Notes under the pieces: model-generated
Seen by the model: the letters and a program-made list of their open reading frames with translations, nothing else
What the model was told of the DNA's origin: nothing
The model's database searches: none
Position numbers and translations under genes: made by a program
Shown here: one piece after another, positions 47,454 through 61,015 of the stretch
Position numbering within the stretch: the first letter of the stretch is position 1
How the letters are laid out: every line of letters begins with the position of its first letter
NCBI GenBank assembly: GCA_900239685.1
Contig: OENT01000046.1
Coordinates: 215,387-279,386, forward strand
Reading direction: 5' to 3'
Source: Rotaria macrura
Lineage: Eukaryota; Rotifera; Eurotatoria; Philodinida; Philodinidae
DNA length: 64,000 bases

Positions 47454-50400
47454 ATGCAAAGCTATTCTCAGCGTCACCCTTCTAATGATATCAATGAAGA
47501 CAACTTTGATGATGGTACGATTCATCAACTAAAAGATTCTTCAATTGGTACAAAACTTCGACGAACAAGTAATCATCGAATACAGGGAACATGTTGTTAT
47601 TTTTTATTCATTTCTGTTATGTTTGTTCTTCAAGATACGGATTCATTGAGTTATCCAGTGTTACATCGTGCATTATCAACTGTATCAGCAAATCAAACAT
47701 TGGTCAATAATCAACGTAATGTTTTAGCAAAAAATTTTCGTCGAATATCAGTGAATGATGAAATCGTTACAATCGATCATAACGATGCTGATGCTTCATT
47801 TTTATTACCAAATCTTTACGAATTGCCAGATGATATTCGCACGCGTGTTATGGACAGTCTTGTTGATACAACGACAATGGCAACGTTGGAAGAAACAAGT
47901 AGAAACAGTCATCTTCTTGTCTATTGTTTTAGATATGACTACGAATGATTTTTTTCTCGTTGATTTTTATTAAGGACGACTCAATTGGTGGGTGAATAAA
48001 AAATTATCCTGTGCAAAATTGTATCCTCTTTTAACAAGTGGTGATGGAAATTGTTTGTTACATGCGGCATCACTTGGTAAAATATGAAAAGAGAATTTAA
48101 TAACATATTGAATGAATAGAATGTTTACAAATGATGAGTTTGTGAAAGAAGAAAATATCAAGATGTCTTTCAACTATTGTCATTCGATGTAGACCAAAAA
48201 AGAAAGAAAAGCAATAGTCTTGTCTCGTCGTCAGTTGTGTTCTAAAGGAATAATCTCTGAATAGTTTCGAGATCTGAGAGAGAATTGTTTTTGAGAAGTA
48301 AAATCAAAAGAATTTCATAGAATTAGAAAGAATCACTATTCTCTTGATGGAATGGCCTAGTATTCAATTGCAATTGAGATCTACTTTCGAACCATCAGAA
48401 TTCGAATAATGATTCGATTTCAGTTTTATCTAAACTATTTCTCGTTACTATATTCGATCATGTGAAATCATTTTGTTGTCCATATTGCATTATATGTAAT
48501 ATAGAAGTTTACATCAATTTTTATCATTTCCATTAGATCAATTTTATCAAAACAAATATTTTCAGTAAAATAGAATTGGAAGGATAGTATCGTAATCTTT
48601 TCTTTTCTTTTTCACAACTAATAGTGTGTTTTCCCAGAGAAACTTTTCAAAGGCAAGGCGTCACATCCTTGTAGAATCATCGGAAATTGAAACACGTCCT
48701 TCATTATCGATTGTTGTTTTAGCTATGTGGGGTTTTCATGATCATTCGCTAACGATGCGTAAAGCATTGAATGAAACAATGATAACATCAAAGCCTAATA
48801 ATTCACTTTATCGACGTTGGCGTTGGGCTCAATCAGTGCAAAATAAAAAAGTTAGAAATTAATCATTTTACATTTGAAAATTAAAGAGTAAATATTTATC
48901 TGATTTAGTATGGTCTTGTTTTTTCCGAACAAGAATGGGCTGATGAATGGAAAAGTTTATTAAGATTATCATCGGCTGAACCACGCGTTTCACAGAAAAC
49001 TTCATCGAATGAAAATAAAAATTCTTCTGATCCGAATGTTTCCAATGATGAGTAAGCTTCAATAGATACCAGCAAGAATTAAGTATCAACTTATCGATCG
49101 TTTGTTTTTCTTCTAGAGCCAATCGCTATAAATCATCACAAATAGGAACAACAACACCAACAAGTAATGGTGGTTCAACAAAATCTTCATCACCATCAAC
49201 ACGACAATACTATGAGAGTTTAGAAGAATTTCATGTCTACGTATTAGCGAATAACATTCGTCGGCCGATCATTGTCTATTCAGATACCATATTACGAACA
49301 AATGATGGTGAAGCTATTTCTCCAATTGAATTCGGAGGAATTTACTTGCCACTAGGTAAATTGATTTAAAATTTTAATTAATAAAATCTTATTTTTTTAT
49401 TTTAATTTAAATAGAAATTCCACCTGAAAAATGTCATAAGCAACCGGTAAATTAAATTATATATTTTTGTTTTGTTTTAATCATTCATTGATTTAAGGTG
49501 TTCCTTGCTTTTGATGCTGCACATTTTTCAGCACTTGTACCTATGGAACAAAATACTAAACAAGTAATCAAAGGTAATAATATTGAATTCTCTAGAAAAC
49601 ATAGTCAAGATTCGAATGTCAACATGCACATGTCTTCTAACCAAAATTCAATCAGAGATCTACATACCTATATTCAGATAGAATTACACCCAATAATGAA
49701 CGATAGAAAAAAAGTATTCAAAAATAATTTGACTCAACTGATGAATTGTTTGAAATGCAATGCGCATCATCGAACTGATTTAAAACGATCTATGTAAAAG
49801 AAGTCAAAGTTTCGTTCTGTCTAGATGCATACGTCATTCTCTGAAGAGCCTCTTGACAAAAAAATACATTTCTCTAATACACCAATCGATACTGCACGTA
49901 CAACTGACAGTGATTCAGAAACATTTTTTTTCGTCACAATCTATTTGATGTTTTGAAGAAAAAACATTTAATAAACTGCATGTGAATGTGTCTCGTTTTT
50001 CTTGACTTGTACTGAAAACAATTTTCAAGTTGATTTATTTTTTGCATACCAAACGTTTTTCGATGTGAAAAATTGAAATGTTATTTTTACCATTTTTCGG
50101 CATCAGAATCATATTTTATTTTATCTACAAAGATTAAACTAATCTTGTACTTTTTTCTAAACAAATTCTATGTCTAATTCAAGGTTTCTGTTGAGAAACT
50201 CGAGATTAAACATTGTGAAGTGACACTATGTTCGCTTCGTTTGATATTTAATGTGCTTCGATTCGAATAAATATCGGCTTTTCTTTGAAATTCGTTCATT
50301 ATGATTTATATGGCTAAAATTTTCTATGAGTAGTATTTGTACTATGAATAAATCATTCATAAAAGAATGAAACCCATTCTTGGTGAGAAAATCTATCGTA

Positions 50401-53400
50401 TCTGTGAACATGAACTGAGGCCTCTAAATTTTTCTGAATGAAAAAATCATCAGAAAAGTCGAGAATAACTATACACATGTTCATATTTCAGCAACCATGT
50501 AAGACGAGTATCAAACAACAGATAGAGATATAAACTGAATTCATTTGTTATTCATCCCTATTAATTTATTATTTTTTCTGAGTTGTTCCATTCGAATCAA
50601 CGAGAAGGTTACTCCTAAACGTTTTACTATCTGCAGGAGTCTATCTCTCGAATAACAATTATGCATCTTTCAAATTACAATGTTTAACCATATCATATTC
50701 AAGTAAGAAAAGTAGCGCAAGTCGATTTCAAATGTTCCTCTTTTTACATTCTTGATTTTGCTTATTTCGACTAATTGAAAAAATAAACATTCTCAGCATA
50801 GATAAACTAGCAACTATTCATTTCTTATTTTAATTGCAGCAACTTATCGAATTCCTCTGATCGATATTGATGCTGCGGATCTTTTACCAATACATTATTT
50901 TGTTGATCCTGGTCCAGATTTTGCTTGGCCAATCGATGAAGAGTTATCCGATGAAAAAATTCATCTTTACACACGATTTGGTGAATGTCGCATGGGAATG
51001 CTTGAAAAGTATTTGAATTTATCAAAAGAATCCTGTTCATTGAATATTTTAAATTCATCATCATCATCACCATCACCATCAACTAATAATAATAAAAACG
51101 AAGATACAACATCCGCCATGGAAAATAATCCAACATCAACAACCAATATAGATTTATCAATATCAGTCAATGAAAACAGTTCTACGATACCACCAATAAT
51201 AAATAAAAAGTCGTCTCGTCCATCGTTTAACTCATTTTCAAAAATTATTCGTCGAACATTCATTGAACCATTTTCATCTGTTAAACGAGCATCATTGAAA
51301 CAACAACGACTTAATCCAAGTTCGGAAATATCTGATGTATCAGTGAATAATGAAAGTGAACAGTTACGTCGTACATCATCACCTTTATTAAGTCGCCGAA
51401 CAAATATATTAACAATAATTGTTACAAATTTTCAACCAAAAAGGCCTAAAACATGTGATAATATGATCAAAAATTACATTGACGCATGTATGAATGAATA
51501 TCGTCATGAGAAAAATTCTAAGCAAATGAATGCAACAACTGTAAATACAAATGAAACTAATCCAATTCATAGCAATCATTCAGGTTGGAAAAATGATTCA
51601 TTGTCGTCTCAACCATCTACAGTTGATTATCGTTATCATACATCAACAAGTACGAATCGATACAAACAAGCCATGCCATTAATTACGAGTCCAAATAAAA
51701 AATCTAGTGAGATCTCGGGACGAAAATTACCTGAAATACCAATCTATGCAACAAACAAAGCCAATTCATTAGGAAAACATGTTCATAGAGATCGGATGAT
51801 TGATGATAACGATGATTTATTACCAATGGAGAATGTACAATTTTCATCGAATATTAATTATGTACAACAGACACAACGGAAATCAAGTCATCTGACACAA
51901 GTAAGATCTGTTTGTTTTAAAATTTCTTGCAACGTAGAACAACATCGTCATTAAACCATGATAACATAATTTTTTTCATCAACATTTCATTTTTGATTTC
52001 GACATGACTATTTAATTCGTTTAACATTAAAACCAAGTGAAGTAAAACGTTTTAAACGAACACATATCGATAAAAACTTCCGATTGAATTTCATAAAGAT
52101 TTTGAATAACAAAAGAGTCCTTGTTTTTCATTGACAGATATCATGTTTAAGTAGAAGTAATATAGTATTACTGTGTGTGTTATGCATCCGTCAAAAAGAA
52201 AATGATCAATTTCAACTTGAAACGAGAATTACTTCTATTACAAGAAATGAATGAGAATCAATTCTCATGTCAGTCAATTATTATTTGATATCGAGTCGTT
52301 GAGAAATTAATTATAATAGTTTTATTCGTTAAACTGTTATTCTAATTAATTTTATCTATTCTATGAAATTCAAGCGATATAAAAATCTTCCTATATAAAA
52401 TTATAGTAAAATCGAAAAGAAACCATACTAGATTAAACGATCTCAGCACATCTACGCTTTTTCTTGTTAGATAGCATCTAAAAGAAAATGTTACATTGTT
52501 TGAAAGAAAATTTTTTTGATGGGTTCGTATCCTCTACAGATGATGACAGATACTTGTCGGATACTTTCAACAAGATATGATCGACATCATTCGAATTCCT
52601 TCTTTCTATCACCGATTGTAATGAATATTGTTGATTTACGATCAAACCATATATCTCGATAATAATATAGTACTTCATATAAATATATATATATAGGTTA
52701 ACTTTCTTTTGCGTAACCTGAAAGATATCATTTTAAACAAATTCACAAGAAAGTATCTAATCTTTGATTTAAGCATCGAACAGTAGATGTAATATAGATT
52801 TTTATATAACTATCGATTTATTCTATATTCGATCTTAATATTCAGATGTATTTTACTATTCTTTAGAATTAGGTGGAATGAAAAAACCTAGACTTATTGG
52901 AGTATTTATTCTGAAATTCAATTATTTCTATGGTCTGAAAATAATAATTTTACTTCATCTTTAAATTCCATCGTGGCAAAATAAGCATTCATCTTTGTTT
53001 GACTTTCGATTGAAACAAGAAAAAAATAAACTAAGTACATTCAATGGATTTCTTGAGTATTTTAAATGTCGATTTCAGTTTGAAAAATATGGAAAATTAA
53101 TCATTTCCTTAAAATCACTTGACATGACTATGACATAAATATGAATTCTATCTGGAACTTGAATTAAAAACTTTCCTCATTTCAGAGCAACAGCCTAGAA
53201 ATGAGTTATGGTCGACATCATTATCCAGAATCGTATATAAATGGTCTCTCATCAAATCGATCAGCAAGAGTAAATCACACTGAGGAAGTAGCAATAATTC
53301 GTCCACCTTCCCACATTTTACCATCGAAGCTTCAGTCAGGAGTTCTTAAACGTCAACAATCGTTAGGTTACGACAAAAATATGAATACTCAACGTTCACC

Positions 53401-53470
53401 TGAATCATCTCTGAAGAATCGTGGCTCAATCAAAGCAAATAATGTCAATAATAATAATCAATTAAAATAG
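47454..53470 (+). CDS. OTUD7: OTUD7 (Cezanne)-type OTU deubiquitinase
   Basis: Preferred exons: 47454-47568, 47635-47898, 47975-48076, 48723-48850, 48909-49051, 49117-49355, 49415-49446, 49498-49573, 50840-51900 and 53186-53470 (814 residues; 836 if 47569-47634 is kept). The OTU domain matches OTUD7A/B closely: [17 protein letters not shown], then [12 protein letters not shown] with the catalytic Cys (153), [56 protein letters not shown], and [13 protein letters not shown] with the catalytic His (350). This A20-like family trims Lys11- and Lys63-linked ubiquitin chains in the cytosol. The Ser-rich insert before the SLEEFHV block lengthens the domain. The C-terminal half is disordered except for a short conserved helix region ([17 protein letters not shown]). 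No A20-type zinc finger is visible at the end, unlike vertebrate OTUD7. Introns before exons 9 and 10 exceed 1.2 kb. Confidence 0.93.
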
Positions 53471-53904
53471 CTATCTGATGGTCGTTGTCATATATGAATT
53501 GTGCACTAGCATAAGCATCTTAAAGAGTTTCACTGTTTTCATGTTCACCGGTGATGTCTCATTCCAAGGATCTGAATCATAATAGTTTGAAACAAAAGAA
53601 AATTTTATCATAATAACAGTTTTTTTTCCACAACAGTGTACTCTTTGTCTTTCTTTGTTCTGTTGCTTCTCAATTCTTTTGCTTTTCAGTTTTTATTTGT
53701 TTGTTTTGAAGATATTCATTTACAGTACTTTATATCTTGTATGTGTGTATTTTTGTGTAAAAGTCGAGTTTCAACAAGTGAAATGGGTGCTAAACAAGCA
53801 AGAGAAAAAACCTAATCACGCTGAGTGATATTCGTTCAATTCAATACACACCTAGCTCCTTATTTTTCTGAATTATGTACATAGAAAAATGATGCGGTTA
53901 TATT

Positions 53905-53910
53905 AATAAA
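53905..53910 (+). terminator. Probable polyadenylation signal of the OTUD7 gene
   Basis: AATAAA in TATTAATAAAAGCC, about 435 bases after the stop codon and preceded by a T-rich 3' UTR-like stretch. Confidence 0.35.
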
Positions 53911-54368
53911 AGCCTTTATCATACTTTATTTACTTATCAAAAGCTTAATACTTGTCTTTCTTTTTTGTTGCATAACGCCAAAAAACGTTCACTTCAATGT
54001 ACAAAGTATTGATTGTATGAGTAGTACAGTTCGACAAGTAATACATATTGATGGAAGTAAATAAGGCGAATATATTATATGGTGTGTAAGTGTCAATATT
54101 ACTAAATGATGAAACAGACTTTGAGGTCTGTTGTTCAAATTAGAGAGAAACATAGACACTGTTTTTCTTATATTCTATTTAATACAGAAAATCCTAAGCA
54201 TGGAGACAGACGGTAAGAGAATCACGACTGCATTTTGTGTCAGCCATACTTATTTGCAAAAAGTTAGATATTAATCAGTCAATCTCGAATTCTATCAGAC
54301 CACATGATAGTATTTGATCAAGGCATCGAATAAGTTACCAAACATAGTTAAGGATATTTTCAAATGAG
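53911..54368. other. Intergenic, 0.46 kb, no gene seen
   Basis: Spacer between the OTUD7 3' end and the TTAA-flanked element; nothing recognised. Confidence 0.45.
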
Positions 54369-55224
54369 TTAACCCTTTACCCCCAGATGGGTCGTTCTCG
54401 ATCCATTCATAGAATCCATCTGTTCAAGCTAATAAACATGGGATCAAGACGATTCTTGAATATTGTGTAGAGCATTGAATAAGCTTTCAATTGGGAAATA
54501 AATTAAACTTTTTCTACGGTTCCTTAGTTAAGGTATCAGTGTTGCCAAATGATGATTTTCTAAATAAGTGAAAAAATCGGAATTTTTCGAAACAAATTTT
54601 TCTCTACCAGCAGTAAATAGAGATCTTTCAGAATTTCTGTGGCAAATTTGTAGATGACAGAGTCCACTAGAAGGCTAGATTTGTTTCGAAATCTTGAAGA
54701 TAAGTCACCAGTTTACACATGTTAAAGAATGACATTGACCATGTAGCCACTCTTGAGTAGCTAGAGATCAATCAAGGAGAAAGCTTGTATGGGTATTCTA
54801 AACGGCAAGTCATGCGAACTTGAAATCATATTTATTATGAATTGAAGATTTTCAGAGGTCACAATATCGTTCAAAACACAGTAGGAACTGATTTAATAAC
54901 ATAGGTCAAAAAAACATCTACTTTTTGAGCATTACATTTGGTGGATCCGCTCGCTCTTTTTCTATTACTCCAATAGCATTGGGTAGATGTTAGTAGTGTT
55001 GACTCAATAAGGTACTCAAAGAAAACAAAATCAAGGCTTATTAGAACGTTCAATACCTTTTCCCTAGAACACGGTCTCTACACAAATCAAACGACTCTAC
55101 CCAATAAGATGGACATTCGACAGATCAGACCATATGATGGACATATTAGGCAGGTTAATACTCTATTTATAAAGTTATTTTATCAGCGGCTCTTCTGTAA
55201 CCTTTTCAGAGAGTAAAGGGTTAA
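54369..55224. mobile_element. piggyBac-like non-autonomous element
   Basis: The left end is TTAACCCTTTACCCCCAGA, and the inverted right end is TTAACCCTTTACTCTCTGA: 12 identical outer bases and 16 of 19 overall. Both termini carry TTAA, the fixed target site of the piggyBac superfamily, whose inverted repeats commonly begin CCC. The 856-bp interior has no intact transposase. The longest minus-strand frame (54871-55053, 60 codons, with YWSNRKRASGSTKC) could be a decayed transposase piece, but I cannot confirm it. Confidence 0.65.
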
Positions 55225-58200
55225 ATATGAATTGAGAACTACTCAAATTAAGATGAAATTCAAAGTACGTTCATACTAGCAACCTTTACAACAGCACTTT
55301 CATCTAGACATATACGTATGTCAAGTGAAATATGCCATTGAGTGATTACATGTCAGTTTACATCAGAAAAATTGATACAAATGTGAGAATGATATTTAAC
55401 AAAAATGAGTCTCGATCTGTGCGTGACAGTTCTGTATTTTTCAGTGAATAGCAATGTAGATGACACATAACTCAATCAATAGATCAATAATCATTTTATT
55501 GTAATGAAAATGAATAATCTTTTCTCATCATATTGTATACGAAACACATAAACCATTATTTATTGTTTATATTTTTAGATTTTCTCTTTGAGCTCGTCGT
55601 TGACTAATAACATGGCATAATCAATTATTTATAATAACATTGTCTTTATACTGATTGCCGAGACATGCTCGAGTTGATGGATGAACGTCTTTAAAAGTGG
55701 CTGCTTCTGTACATGAATAATTATTTAAAATCAATTTTTATAGCTATTCATTTTGTGTTTCTTGATAATCGTTTGGGTTAAGATGAGCGTAGAATATCTA
55801 AGCAACAAGATGATCAGTAACGAAAAGAAAAAAAGTAAAGCGTTTTAACACTCACTATACTTATCACGGTTATCGAATATATGTCTTTCGATTTTCCTTA
55901 ATTGTAAATATCTCTGATGACTAATGAATATAGATATGACTATAGTACATTACGATTAAACGAAGAAGAAACTATAATTAAAAATAATTGTTCTTTATAC
56001 TATTATATCCTATTTGAGTTTGAATATATATCAAACTTTCGAACTTCAATACGGCTTCAATAGTAAAAAGCAAGAGTTGGATTTTTTTTCTTACCGGCAG
56101 GTATATTTCAAGAAAGTTGTATTCAAATTAAATAAATAGTTAAAATCAAACAGTAAAGTGCATGACTAAAGCAAACGATGGTAATTATGTAGTTAATTCC
56201 TATCATCAACGATATACTATAATGGGAAAACTAATTTTGTCTTGTCTAGTGCATAGTTCGTCAAGGACTAGGTCAGAGTTCATGAGGCATCTTCACGTTG
56301 TCGACATTTCGTTTATAATTCTATAGGCTTTTGTATGTCCTAGCCGATAGAGCAATGGTCGTATTAATATATCAATCAAATTCAATTATGGCATCAACAT
56401 TACTTATTTGCAAATGTAAAAACCAAAAATTGATCTGATAAAGATTCTTCAACTTAGTTTGTTATTGTAAAGTGAATCATCAAGATACCCTCGAGTGAAT
56501 TTCTTCCTTAAGTTGAGATTGTAATACTTCAAATGAGATTATTGTTTTCCATGCTTGACCCATCAGAAACCTTCTTACTTACAGATTTCATTTATTTTTA
56601 CATTCATCTCCGTCATTGCGCTAGGATTAAACGAATGTCTGTTTATACTAATCATGAAGACCGCCAATGAGCATGAAAACAGACGGTAGTATTCACGAAA
56701 TTGAACATTAACTTCGAACGAACGATCGCTGAGGGCCTTTTACATCCTAATTCGAATCTATTAATGAATATTCGTATAAAGCGAAAAGAAATACTTTTTC
56801 TAATGTAGAATATTCTGATAAAATGTTGCCAACAACATCAAAATTAACCTCTAAAAGTCAACGTTTCCTTTCAATGGGCATCAGAGTAATTTTAACACTT
56901 CTACTAAAAGAGCTAATGTGTAAAATTCAACACTTTTCTCAACCATCATGACTTTGGTGATCTTACAGAGATGAAACTATACTTTTCAAGGGATTTTTTT
57001 ATTAAATGGTGTGTCTTTCAGAACTCATGCTTGTTGTAATATCACAAAACTCTATTTTGAAGTACTTGTGTATTCACATAAATAACGTGTGACTTTGAAG
57101 TTTTTCAAGCGGTATTGTCAAGCATAATATAAAGGTGGTACCTGATGAAATCACTTCGTAGATTTCAAATTATTTCACAAACACGAGACATGATAAACAT
57201 AATGTTTCTTTTATGGGATATTCTACTAGATGAAAATATCGAAACAAGGCAATTTCGACTTGAATTTTTTCTCATAGATAACTGATACACTGTTAAAAGG
57301 TCTCTGAAATTTCTAGCCACAACTGTTTTTTACTTCTGAAAATACAGCATGTTGAAGACGAACGAAATTTTGTGAAGTTCTCGTTAAATGTTCCTGATTT
57401 TTTTCTACATCTGAAGAACGCTATGTAACTCTATGAGAAGAGCCAATTGATTCCGTTTTAGTCATAGTATGAGCAGATTGACGATTCATCAACTCTATTT
57501 CTCTGTTTATTTTCCGTCTATTTCAACGAAAATTCCCTTCTGTTTCTAAGTGTTCAAAATTAATTTTTATAGCTGCAACCCAATGATATCTTGCGATAAA
57601 TAGCATCAGTTCAGATACATTACTTTTGTTAGAGTTCAAAACACATGATTCAGGTCACTTGATTGTTACAGACTTAAGAAGGAATCACACTTTTTTTAAA
57701 TAGTGTTGCGCGATACAACATGTTCAAAAAGAAGCCATAGACGTTTAAATGGGTAGCTACTTGGTAGTAAAGAGCATGGGACATGATATCTCCCGTGAAC
57801 AGAAAGTGCGATGTATAAATATGGTGTTTAAATTCAACAAGAACAAAAGGTACTGTCTTGGACTACACACTCATTGTTGATTGAGCTACATTTCGTAATT
57901 GCTTTTTTCAATGAGAAAAATAATTTAAATTTATTGACTTTGTTTTCACATGGTCAGAATATCTTTTCGTGGTGCAGAGAAAAGAAATCTTCGAGACAGT
58001 AGAATATTGGAATCTCAATGTCGACATTGCCTGCATGATCTGCAACTGTTCAAACAGAATTCTGATTCTTTTATCAATAGTGAATTCTATCTTTTATATG
58101 GTGCATTGATGATGAATTTTATTAGCACGTTTGAAATTAATCAAAGTGAGCTTTTATGGAATACTCATCAAGAATAAGATTATTAAAAACGTATCGGATT

Positions 58201-58858
58201 CATATTCCAACGTAGACAATAGTGATACGGCCATTGATGGATACAAAGAGAACTTGTTTTAATTAATTACAAGTATTGCAAAAGACGATGAGAGAATTTT
58301 TATGAAGTACAGTAGAACTATACAATAATCAATGTATTTATTTATGCATATTTAAATGAGCATAGATGATTGTAGTGCAAGGGAGAGAGAGAGAGAGTGG
58401 TATCCTTATAGAACTTTTTCTATAAATTCATTAGCACATGTAGGTAGACGCATACAGTAATAGTAGACGTCGTTGCCGACATCATGGTATTTTTATTCAC
58501 TGTATGCAACTTAAGAGAATCTAAGTAAAACTTTGGATTTTCACCGTGATATTCTTGACTGCTTGCTTTCAATATCATGTCAGATATTATTATGTTGTTG
58601 CTATTCTTGCTATTTCGACTTCAATTGTTTGAAATTTTAACTAAACGGCTCACATATGCTTTCGATCTTTCTATTCATCATCCATACCATAGAACTTATT
58701 TATTCTAAAAACCATCATCTTCATATAAATTCTACTTGAAAAAGGACTATCATCATTTGTCGAAGATGCCTGGCACAACTGTATGCAACTTTGTCAATTG
58801 GCTTAAATTCATTTATACAATTAATACACTCAGCGTCGTATATGACATAATACCTATT
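55225..58858. other. Intergenic, 3.6 kb, no supported gene
   Basis: Largely featureless AT-rich sequence. A frame at 57950-58177 (75 codons, with CRHC) is not convincing. A (GA)n run lies at 58383-58398. Confidence 0.4.
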
Positions 58859-58864
58859 TTTATT
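58859..58864 (-). terminator. Possible polyadenylation signal of the transporter gene
   Basis: TTTATT on the plus strand (AATAAA on the minus strand), about 125 bases past the transporter stop codon. Confidence 0.35.
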
Positions 58865-58987
58865 GAATTATTAAAATTCTTCATACAAAATTATTTGTAC
58901 ACATATTAATTTTCTTTTGTATACTGAAATGAGTTCTAAAAATTTGATTCACGACACCTATGTTTAATACAATTCAATTTTTAGCAT

Positions 58988-61015
58988 CTAAGTTATAGAT
59001 TCAGCATTCGTGGATGCATCATTTATGGCCACAACTTCAATCATTGCTAGAAATTCATGTATGTTGTCTGGAAAATCTCGGCGATTCCATAGTCGACTCT
59101 TTGAATGCCGTAAGCTGTAGGTAAAATAGATAATATGACTGATTACCATAAAAATGCTCAGTCGAATTACACTTTCTTTGGTTGTATTGCTTAAAAGTAG
59201 AAGACTTAGTATACAACCTAATATTGGTATCGGCCAGGGACCAAATGGAATCTGAAAACTTCGTGAAATACCTTGATGTGTGTAACGCATCTGCAAATAA
59301 GCTATCATAAAACTAGATATGCAAGCATAAAATAAAACTTACTACAATTACACTAATATGTACGAAAATATATGTAATTAGTGCACTTGTCGATGCAGTT
59401 TCACCAAGTAGATCAACGCGGCACATACTGGAGAAGATAGCGCAGACTAGTCCTAACAATGAAAGTAGATGATACTTTTCAAATAAAAACTGAACAATAG
59501 GTACCGCTAATCAGTATAGAGACCCATGGAGTTTTCGTCTGAGGGTGAATTTTAGCGAAGATCGATGGTAATAAACCATCATGAGCCATGGCATAAAATA
59601 TTCGCGTCTGTGATAATAGTAACGTCAATGCTACGGTTGTAAGACCAGCAATGACGCCCAAATCCATAATTATTGATAAGGAAATGTGATGAGAAGTCTC
59701 TTGTCTAATGAGTTAATACTAATAGAGACAATACCGAGATTCACATTCATAATGACTTACTTTTCTTCAGCGGAAGCAGTATTTGAATTTGATGATTTAA
59801 ATGGAGCAATTCCAAGCATTAGTATACTTCTACTCAAATAGAGTATAATCGAAATAATCAGAGAGCTCATAATAGATATAGGTAATGATCGTTCTGGTCT
59901 CTTCGCTTCTTGAGCCGCAGCTGTGACTGTCTCGAATCCGAGATAGCCGAAGAAAAGAAATGTCGATTCTTGCAGCAAACTCGTCGCTCCATCTTTACTA
60001 ATTGAACCTAAAAATAATTAAGTTATTTCTCTCAAATAAAAAAAAACCAACAAATAGTATGAACCTTGCTTTGCTGAAACGAAAGAAGCAATGTTACTGG
60101 GATTGCTGTGTTGAAAACCAGTGATTATAAATATTAGCAATGTGATCATTTTAAATACGACAAATTGTAAATAGAAAACGGATGTTTGACGAATACCAAT
60201 CATCAGAAGAGCTGTTATTGAAATCGATAATAAAACGGAAGGTAAATCGATTAAGTTGCCCATAACAAACGTAGTTTCAGAAATGTTCTTCCATTCTAAT
60301 GATGAGTTAGAAATCGAACTTGTTGAATTGACATCAGACATGGCATGAATGAAACGCACAACGTATTTGCTCCATCTATTTATTACTGTTGATGCTCCTA
60401 GCTGATATACTATTGCCGAATTACATGCAACAATCCAAGCAGGATATTCTTCAAGTAACAAGAAAACGAATAGCTCTCTTTTCGACAATTAAAATCTATT
60501 GAACATACCTCCCAAAGCTAAAGCAAGATGAAAAACATTGATTAAATTTAAACATGAATACAATCATTGACTAACCTACATAAATATAGGTGTACGATGA
60601 ACCAGAGCTAGGCATCATAGCTGCCATTTCTGAAAATGATAAACCTGCTAAGATAGCAACAATACCACCAATAATAAAAGAAATGATGACTGATTGGCCT
60701 GAGAATTTAGCTGCTGCCAATTCACTAAAGTCAAATATACCGATGCCTAAAATAGAAAACGAGAATTATTTAGCAATCTAACTTATAGGAATCTTATTTA
60801 CCGATGATACAACCGAGACCTAGAGCAGTTAAATGAATCGAATTCAATGTACGACGCATTTCGTTTTGTGTTTCAATTTCAGTTTGTAAATCTACCATTG
60901 GTTTGCGTAAAACTAATCGTTTAAAAAAATACTTGCAAGTATATAGAGCGTGTCTACAACTATGAAGATTTGACTGAATCGTCAAATTATCGTGTACAGA
61001 TGTATCGATTGACAT
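58988..61015 (-). CDS. Cationic amino acid transporter (SLC7/CAT type)
   Basis: Eight exons on the minus strand give 545 residues: 61015-60802, 60746-60576, 60517-60509, 60448-60065, 60007-59761, 59704-59505, 59452-59343 and 59290-58988. Signatures of the APC/CAT family in order: LTALGLGCIIGIGIF (TM1 helix break), AGLSFSEMAAMMPSSGSSYTYIY, VALGEYPAW, FFGYLGFETVTAAAQEAKRPERSLP, LLLSQTRIFYAMAHDGLLPSIFAKIHPQTKTPW, then a shortened C-terminal set of helices with RSFQIPFGPWPIPILG. It probably moves basic amino acids across the plasma membrane. The loop after VYQLGAS has several N-glycosylation sequons. Exon 3 is only nine bases (CTTTGGGAG, encoding part of VALGE), needed to restore this conserved block. 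The first ATG follows ATTTCAATCATAG, a possible trans-splice acceptor. Confidence 0.92.

Noticed and set aside
56330-56390. TAGCCGATAGAGC as a tRNA D-arm
   Set aside because: No T-arm (GTTCRANYC) or 7-bp acceptor stem follows at the right distance.
57950-58177. 75-codon plus-strand frame with CRHC
   Set aside because: Short, no family, no splice or regulatory context, and expected by chance in a 3.6-kb AT-rich gap.
59453-59504. A frameshift in the transporter after ISG
   Set aside because: Reading through seemed to require a one-base indel, but a 52-bp GT-AG intron (59504-59453) joins ISG to LVCAIF in frame and removes the problem.
60576-60579. Donor of transporter exon 2 at TAT|GTAGGT
   Set aside because: That phase cannot join to the next block; using GTAG|GTTAG with the nine-base exon restores the conserved VALGEYPAW.
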